Source of the DNA: Oscillospiraceae bacterium
GTDB lineage: Bacteria > Bacillota > Clostridia > Oscillospirales > Oscillospiraceae
DNA: 35,350 nucleotides
Direction: 5' to 3'
Assembly: GCA_902790375.1 (NCBI GenBank)
Contig: CADARY010000048.1
Span: 1 to 35,350, forward strand
Under the pieces are notes generated by a model, which ran no database searches, was not told the origin of the DNA, and saw only the letters and a list, made by a program, of their open reading frames with translations. The position numbers and the translations under genes are program-made. This document shows positions 31,762 to 35,350 of this stretch, piece by piece (the first letter of the stretch is position 1; each line of letters starts with the position of its first letter).

Positions 31762-32346
31762 ATGAAACTCATCATTGCATCCAACAATGCCCACAAGCTC
31801 ACCGAAATGAAGGCCATCCTCGCCCCCTTCTTTGACGATGTGCAGTCCATGCGCGAGGCGGGGATCGAGCATGAGACCGTGGAGGACGGGCAGACCTTCA
31901 TGGAAAATGCCCTGAAAAAGGCACGGGAGCTTGCCGCGCTCTCCGGCTGCTGCGCCATTGCCGACGACAGCGGCCTGTGCGTCGACGCGCTGGGCGGCGC
32001 CCCCGGGATCTACTCGGCCCGCTTCTCCGGCGTGCACGGGGACGACAAAGCCAACAACCGCCTCCTGCTGCAGAAGCTCGAGGGCGTTTCCGACCGCGGG
32101 GCCCACTACACCTGCGCCATCGCCCTGGTCTGGCCGGACGGAAAGACCGTGACGGCGGAGGACTATCTCTACGGCGAGATCGCCCACGACGAGAAGGGCG
32201 GCAACGGCTTCGGCTACGATCCGCTCTTTCTCCTGCCGGAGCGGGGCCTGCGCACGGCCGAGCTCAGCGCCGAGGAGAAAAACCGCATCAGCCACCGGGG
32301 CAAGGCCCTGCGTCAGCTTGTGGAGAAGCTGGAGGCCATGGAATAA
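31762..32346 (+). CDS. rdgB: XTP/dITP diphosphatase (RdgB/HAM1)
   Basis: A 194-aa house-cleaning pyrophosphatase that hydrolyses XTP, ITP and dITP to the monophosphates. Motifs: the substrate loop IIASNNAHKLTEMKAIL, the acidic motif CAIADDSGLCVDALGGAPGIYSARFSG, GNGFGYDPLFL and ISHRGKAL. RBS AGAGGAGA precedes ATG 31762. Confidence 0.95.
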   Translation: MKLIIASNNAHKLTEMKAILAPFFDDVQSMREAGIEHETVEDGQTFMENALKKARELAALSGCCAIADDSGLCVDALGGAPGIYSARFSGVHGDDKANNRLLLQKLEGVSDRGAHYTCAIALVWPDGKTVTAEDYLYGEIAHDEKGGNGFGYDPLFLLPERGLRTAELSAEEKNRISHRGKALRQLVEKLEAME

Positions 32347-32353
32347 AAAACAG

Positions 32354-32377
32354 CCGGGAGGACGGCGGTCCTCCCGG
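32354..32377. terminator. terminator shared by rdgB and coat genes
   Basis: A perfect 10-bp stem CCGGGAGGAC/GTCCTCCCGG with loop GGCG. On the minus strand it is followed by CTGTTTTTTATT, so it is canonical for the coat protein transcript; on the plus strand the tail is weak. Confidence 0.8.
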
Positions 32378-32384
32378 TAAGCGT

Positions 32385-32633
32385 TTAACAGCTCGGGCTG
32401 AATTTCTGCTTTGTCTGCTGGAGCTTCTGCTGGGGCGCGGTGTCGATCTGATACCAGCCCTTGGCGGCCATCTGCTGGTAGAGGCTGTCGCCCATGGAGA
32501 GGGCGTCGTCAAAGGCGGCGGAGAAGGTGCGCCGCACGGTTTCGGTGCTGGACTCGATCGCCCCGTGCATATACAGATCGCAGACGCCCTTCGCGTCCAG
32601 GAGCAGGCCTTCCATAATGCATTTGTCATCCAT
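32385..32633 (-). CDS. CotF-like spore coat protein (82 aa)
   Basis: An 82-aa helical protein starting MDDKCIMEGLLLDAKGVCDL with a YMHGAIESSTETVRRTFSAA helix and ending QTKQKFSPSC. The pattern resembles the second half of coat F domain proteins, paired with the preceding 57-aa gene. RBS GAGGTG precedes ATG 32633. It probably belongs to the spore coat and would be made in the mother cell. Assignment is by pattern and pairing. Confidence 0.7.
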   Translation of the reverse strand: MDDKCIMEGLLLDAKGVCDLYMHGAIESSTETVRRTFSAAFDDALSMGDSLYQQMAAKGWYQIDTAPQQKLQQTKQKFSPSC

Positions 32634-32643
32634 ATCGTTCACC

Positions 32644-32817
32644 TCACACAAGCTCGTAGAATTTCCGGTATACCTGGCGGTGGCGCTGGGCCATCTGCTG
32701 CACCTGGGTTCTGAGGGCGTTGTCCTGCAGCCGGGCGGCGGCATTGTCGAACTGCGACGCCAGCAGCTGCGCGTGGGACAGGGCATCATCCACGTAGAGA
32801 AGTTCTTTAGTGGTCAT
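32644..32817 (-). CDS. CotF-like small spore coat protein (57 aa)
   Basis: A 57-aa protein MTTKELLYVDDALSHAQLLA ... QMAQRHRQVYRKFYELV. It resembles the helical hairpin of coat F proteins (TTKELLYxxDALxH and the final QMAxxHxxxYxxFYxL). RBS AAAGGAG precedes ATG 32817. It lies 10 bases before the 82-aa coat gene in one operon. Its expected promoter would be sporulation-specific and was not identified. Confidence 0.7.
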   Translation of the reverse strand: MTTKELLYVDDALSHAQLLASQFDNAAARLQDNALRTQVQQMAQRHRQVYRKFYELV

Positions 32818-32970
32818 CGAAAATCTCCTTTCCAAATCCGGGACCGGAATCGGTCCCTCTGTGCCTCAGTATTTCCCGCGCGCGCACGATTATGCATGTA
32901 CTTTTAAAAAGGAAAAGACGGCCCGTCCGGACCGCCTTTCCGCTTTATTCTCCCCCGATGTGAACAGCCG

Positions 32971-33048
32971 TTACAGCAGCGCATATACCACGCCGATCAG
33001 GATGCCCAGAATCAGCAGCGCGGAGGGATCGTATTTGAGATCGTCCAT
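32971..33048 (-). CDS. tiny membrane peptide (25 aa)
   Basis: A 25-codon frame, MDDLKYDPSALLILGILIGV then VYALL. It has RBS GGAGAG 6 bases before the ATG and a single predicted membrane helix. It lies upstream of the coat genes on the same strand. The strong RBS and coherent hydrophobic pattern argue for a real micro-gene, perhaps sporulation-related like other tiny membrane peptides, but that is inference. Confidence 0.5.
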   Translation of the reverse strand: MDDLKYDPSALLILGILIGVVYALL

Positions 33049-33131
33049 GGTGCACTCTCCTTCGTTTGTATTGTATGCCCGTTAGACGGCGCGCAGAAGG
33101 AAAAGTTCCCGGATGCGGGAAAAAATACCGG

Positions 33132-33181
33132 GCGTCGGGGGAAAATTTCCTGTTGACATATACCCGACGCTGTGTTATCAT
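33132..33181 (+). promoter_or_regulatory. promoter of tRNA-Ser with flanking dyad
   Basis: TTGACA (33153-33158), 17-bp spacer, TATCAT (33176-33181), 17 bases before the tRNA. GCGTCGGG (33132-33139) and CCCGACGC (33163-33170) form a perfect 8-bp dyad around the -35 box. Confidence 0.75.
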
Positions 33182-33197
33182 ACTCAGGCGGCATCGT

Positions 33198-33288
33198 GCA
33201 GAAGTACCCAAGAGGCCGAAGGGGCTCCCCTGCTAAGGGAGTAGGCCGGTTTAGACCCGGCGCGAGGGTTCAAATCCCTCCTTCTGGG
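33198..33288 (+). tRNA. tRNA-Ser(GCT)
   Basis: A class II tRNA. The anticodon stem is CTCCC/GGGAG with loop CTGCTAA (anticodon GCT). The long variable arm contains GCCGG/CCGGC, and the T arm is GAGGG-TTCAAAT-CCCTC. The acceptor stem is GCAGAAG with CTTCTG; positions 2-7 pair, but G1 faces G72. CCA is not encoded. The 3' end directly borders an integrase-bearing element, and the terminal mismatch could come from its att sequence. Confidence 0.92.
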
Positions 33289-33374
33289 ATACAGGGTTTT
33301 TTGCTGCCCTTTGACCCTTATTCTGACCCTTTACGAGCCGTGAAACCCTGGACACATAAGGCTTTGACGGCACT

Positions 33375-34559
33375 TTATGGAATTGAAGTGCCCGAAACCT
33401 GCCGGAAAAACTGCTCTACATGGTCTGCCGACGCCTGCCGCATCTTCTGAGAGACATGCCCGTACACATCGAGCGTGAAGCTCGCCGTCGCATGGCCGAG
33501 ATTTGCCTGCACGGTTTTGATGTCGTCCCCGCTTTCAATGGCGATCACGGCATAGCTGTGCCGCAGATCGTGAAAGCGCAGCCAGTCCAGCCCGATCTCG
33601 CGGACGATATCCTTGAAGTGGTGGTAAACGGTGAAGTGGCAGAGGTGCGCGCCGAACTCATTGGTGAACACCAGATTCCACCGGTTGTCCCACGCCACAT
33701 CCGCGATCTCCTGACGATGCTTCTGCAGCCGCTTTTCCTTCTCCAGAAACCGCATGACGGAATCCGCAACGGTCACAACACGGCTTCGGCTGTTCTTGGT
33801 CGGCACGAGGGCATACTCGCCGCCGACCTTGTTCGTCTTCTGAAGCTGCTTGTTGATGTAAAGCGTGTGACGCTTGAAGTCCACGCAGTCCCAGGTGAGG
33901 CCGAGGATTTCGCCCTGCCGCAGCCCGGTAAAAAGCGTCACCAGAAACAGATGCTCGTAGGGGTCGCCCTGAATGGCCTTGAGAAAAACCGCAATGTCTT
34001 CCTGCTCCATAGGCTTGATCTCTTTCCTGCGCGCTCGCGGAAGATCACACATATCCGCCGGGTTGCTGCGGATCATGCCCAGCTTCACCGCCTGGGTCAA
34101 AGCCCGGTGCAGAATCCCATGGACGTTCTTGATCGTCTTGGGGGACAGACCGCGTTCCAGAAGCAGGCGATTGTACATGCGCTGGATCTGCGGCGCGGCC
34201 AGCTCAGTCAGACGAATGCGGCCCAGACTTGGGATCAGAAAGCGCCTGCATACACTCTCATAGGAGTTTCGCGTGTAGGGCTTGACCGACACGGCAACAT
34301 AGGTTTCGAGCCAGACTTGCAGCCATTCGCCTACGGATTCCTTGAGCGGTTCAAGATAGCTGCCGTCGTCGATCTCCGCCGTGACCTTTGTCAACTTTTC
34401 GCGCACTTCCTTCTGCGACGCACCGTAAATGGAGCGCTGGATCTGTTTCCCTGTCCGGGTATCGAAGCCCACGGAGTAACGACCTTCCCACCGTCCGTCA
34501 GCACGTTTGCGAATTGTACCGCCGCCTCTTGCATTCTTGGTCGATTTCTTGTTGCCCAA
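33375..34559 (-). CDS. tyrosine recombinase (integrase) of an integrative element
   Basis: A 394-aa integrase. It has an N-terminal arm-binding domain (GGGTIRKRADGRWEGRYSVG), a SAM-like core-binding domain (about 75-175) and a catalytic domain with Arg214 (TGLRQGEI), Lys255, His330/Arg333 (HDLRHSYA), His356 (LGHATASFTLD) and nucleophile Tyr366. All catalytic residues are present, so it should be active. TTG start at 34559 follows GAGG. Its 3' end faces the tRNA-Ser, the usual arrangement for tRNA-integrated phages and ICEs. The rest of the element lies to the right. Confidence 0.93.
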   Translation of the reverse strand: MGNKKSTKNARGGGTIRKRADGRWEGRYSVGFDTRTGKQIQRSIYGASQKEVREKLTKVTAEIDDGSYLEPLKESVGEWLQVWLETYVAVSVKPYTRNSYESVCRRFLIPSLGRIRLTELAAPQIQRMYNRLLLERGLSPKTIKNVHGILHRALTQAVKLGMIRSNPADMCDLPRARRKEIKPMEQEDIAVFLKAIQGDPYEHLFLVTLFTGLRQGEILGLTWDCVDFKRHTLYINKQLQKTNKVGGEYALVPTKNSRSRVVTVADSVMRFLEKEKRLQKHRQEIADVAWDNRWNLVFTNEFGAHLCHFTVYHHFKDIVREIGLDWLRFHDLRHSYAVIAIESGDDIKTVQANLGHATASFTLDVYGHVSQKMRQASADHVEQFFRQVSGTSIP

Positions 34560-34616
34560 TAATACCTCGCTTTCCTCAGCGTTGAACCTGTACCTGTTAA
34601 AACAGATTCCACTCTG

Positions 34617-34644
34617 ATTATATCACTTTAACACTTTAAATCAA
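34617..34644 (-). promoter_or_regulatory. integrase promoter with tandem operator-like repeats
   Basis: On the minus strand, TTGATT (34644-34639), 16-bp spacer, TATAAT (34622-34617). The spacer consists of two copies of TTAAAGTG (plus-strand CACTTTAA at 34624-34639). Confidence 0.65.
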
Positions 34645-34656
34645 GATTTTTGTGAT

Positions 34657-34690
34657 GCCCTCCCGCCGTTTTTTGACGGGAGGGCTTTTT
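34657..34690 (+). terminator. hairpin between RepA-like gene and integrase
   Basis: GCCCTCCCG (34657-34665) pairs with CGGGAGGGC (34677-34685) and is followed by TTTTT on the plus strand. No plus-strand gene reads into it, and the minus-strand side lacks a T run, so its direction of action is unclear. Confidence 0.55.
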
Positions 34691-34717
34691 GCGTCGGTTG
34701 CGTCGATTGCGTCGGTA
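34691..34717 (+). repeat. three 9-bp tandem repeats
   Basis: GCGTCGGTT, GCGTCGATT and GCGTCGGTA in tandem, immediately after the stop codon of the RepA-like gene. Possible iterons or simple tandem duplication; related GACGCA/GCGTC words occur in the adjacent coding end. Confidence 0.6.
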
Positions 34718-34719
34718 TT

Positions 34720-35350
34720 TCAGGGACCGGATGCCGCCTCCAGAATATCGACGCTATCGGACGCATCGACGCAGGTGAGGTCGGCCAGGTGAATGATCTT
34801 GTCCTTATGTCCGCGGCTTGTCCGGTAATCCACGCCATAGTCCTGCTCCAGCTTCGAGGCCGAGGCGTTCAGGCGGCGCGAGAGGGTGTTCGGCTTGGTG
34901 TCCGGCTCCAGACTGTCGCGCAGGATTTCCAGAAGCTCCGTCGCTGTGCCGTGCCATTCGTGACAGTCGGAGATGAACATCCGCACCGCTTCCAGCACCT
35001 TATCCCGCTGGCTCGGCTCGTCGCGTCCATACTCGATGAAATCCCAATGCCGGGTCTGATCGTTGAAGCGCAGCTTGAGCTGAATGTCCGCCATCTCACG
35101 TCCGGTCACATCAAGCGTTGCCTCCGGCGACAGACGGGACGGCTTCTGCAGAACCAGCGCGCCGTCCGCGCAGCCGAGCAAGCCGGTGGTGCCGGAGATC
35201 ATGTTGAAGGCGTCGCTGGATTCTTCCTTGCGCGTGTGGTGGACCAGCAGAATCGTGATATTGAATTCATCCGCGATGTTCTTCAGCGTGGTCATGATTT
35301 CGTAGTCCCCGGCGTAGCTGTACTTCTCCGCTTTTGCCGGACGGATACGC
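34720..35350 (-). CDS. RepA-like RecA-fold ATPase/helicase, 5' end outside window
   Basis: The C-terminal 210 residues of an AAA/RecA-fold protein of the plasmid RepA (hexameric replicative helicase) type. ITILLVHHTRKEESSDAFNMISGTTGLLGCADGALVLQK carries the sensor HHTRK motif and the GTTGLLGCADG loop, split as ITILLVHHTRKEES and MISGTTGLLGCADG. A C-terminal winged-helix-like region follows (WHGTATELLEILRDSLEP...PNTLSRRLNASASKLEQDYG). The frame is open to the window edge, so the Walker A part lies beyond 35350. It probably serves replication of the integrative element after excision. Confidence 0.85.
   Translation of the reverse strand, partial: RIRPAKAEKYSYAGDYEIMTTLKNIADEFNITILLVHHTRKEESSDAFNMISGTTGLLGCADGALVLQKPSRLSPEATLDVTGREMADIQLKLRFNDQTRHWDFIEYGRDEPSQRDKVLEAVRMFISDCHEWHGTATELLEILRDSLEPDTKPNTLSRRLNASASKLEQDYGVDYRTSRGHKDKIIHLADLTCVDASDSVDILEAASGP

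Overview
This window looks like chromosomal DNA of a GC-rich, endospore-forming, gut-type Clostridia bacterium, most likely Oscillospiraceae/Ruminococcaceae. That placement is an inference from several features: a HrcA/CIRCE-type operator before lon, an infC-rpmI-rplT operon with a leader attenuator, CotF-like spore coat proteins, a SleB-like hydrolase, an FliB-like cysteine-rich protein, and strong AGGAGG ribosome-binding sites. No ribosomal RNA or taxon-defining marker is present, so genus cannot be given.

Layout. Bases 1-1406 are the lysis end of a prophage: a small membrane protein, a GH25 endolysin, an XhlA-like protein and a holin. Next comes a pair of G3E (CobW-like) GTPases, one carrying a three-unit His/Cys/acid-rich metal-binding insert (1681-3829), then a TlpA-like thioredoxin lipoprotein, a TetR regulator, and a MATE transporter fused to a GHKL/RsbW-type ATPase domain. 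Bases 7067-9987 hold a small ATP-cone protein, a small serine recombinase, a promoter segment flanked by inverted and direct copies of a dyad, a protein of four tandem helicase-associated (HA) domains, and an orphan type IV pilin. Metabolic and housekeeping genes follow: galK, an FliB-like protein, DegV, a secreted MORN-repeat protein, a double OB-fold SSB and deoC. The translation operon infC-rpmI-rplT comes next, with rplT broken by an internal deletion. After that are the galactose/sugar ABC transporter mglBAC on the minus strand, lon, an acyltransferase, an intracellular alpha-amylase, a nucleoside hydrolase, a TSCPD-hydrolase-rsmG operon, rdgB, and spore coat genes. A tRNA-Ser(GCT) closes the host part. 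Its 3' end abuts a second integrative element (tyrosine integrase, RepA-like ATPase) that runs off the right edge.

The two strongest unexplained signals are these. (1) A family of four MITE-like elements of 100-122 bp (1408, 16844, 21134, 31524) has near-identical cores and, in three copies, GGCAAYACCGCAYAAT terminal inverted repeats; each copy is flanked by a 4-5 bp direct duplication. They sit in prophage and host loci, always just outside coding sequence, and some lie inside transcribed leaders. (2) A putative recombinase-controlled promoter lies at 8144-8315. A TTGCGT-17-TATAAT promoter lies between two copies of an AATGT-NN-ACATT dyad whose 16-bp cores are perfect inverted repeats. The segment is 30 bp downstream of a serine recombinase and upstream of the HA-domain/pilin genes, suggesting a phase-variable pilin operon.

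Functional links: mglBAC and galK suggest galactose import and phosphorylation, alpha-amylase adds internal glucan use, and deoC and the nucleoside hydrolase suggest nucleoside salvage. Most intergenic regions hold recognisable sigma-A promoters with 16-17 bp spacers and intrinsic terminators. Many long open frames opposite the real genes are GC-driven shadows and are omitted.
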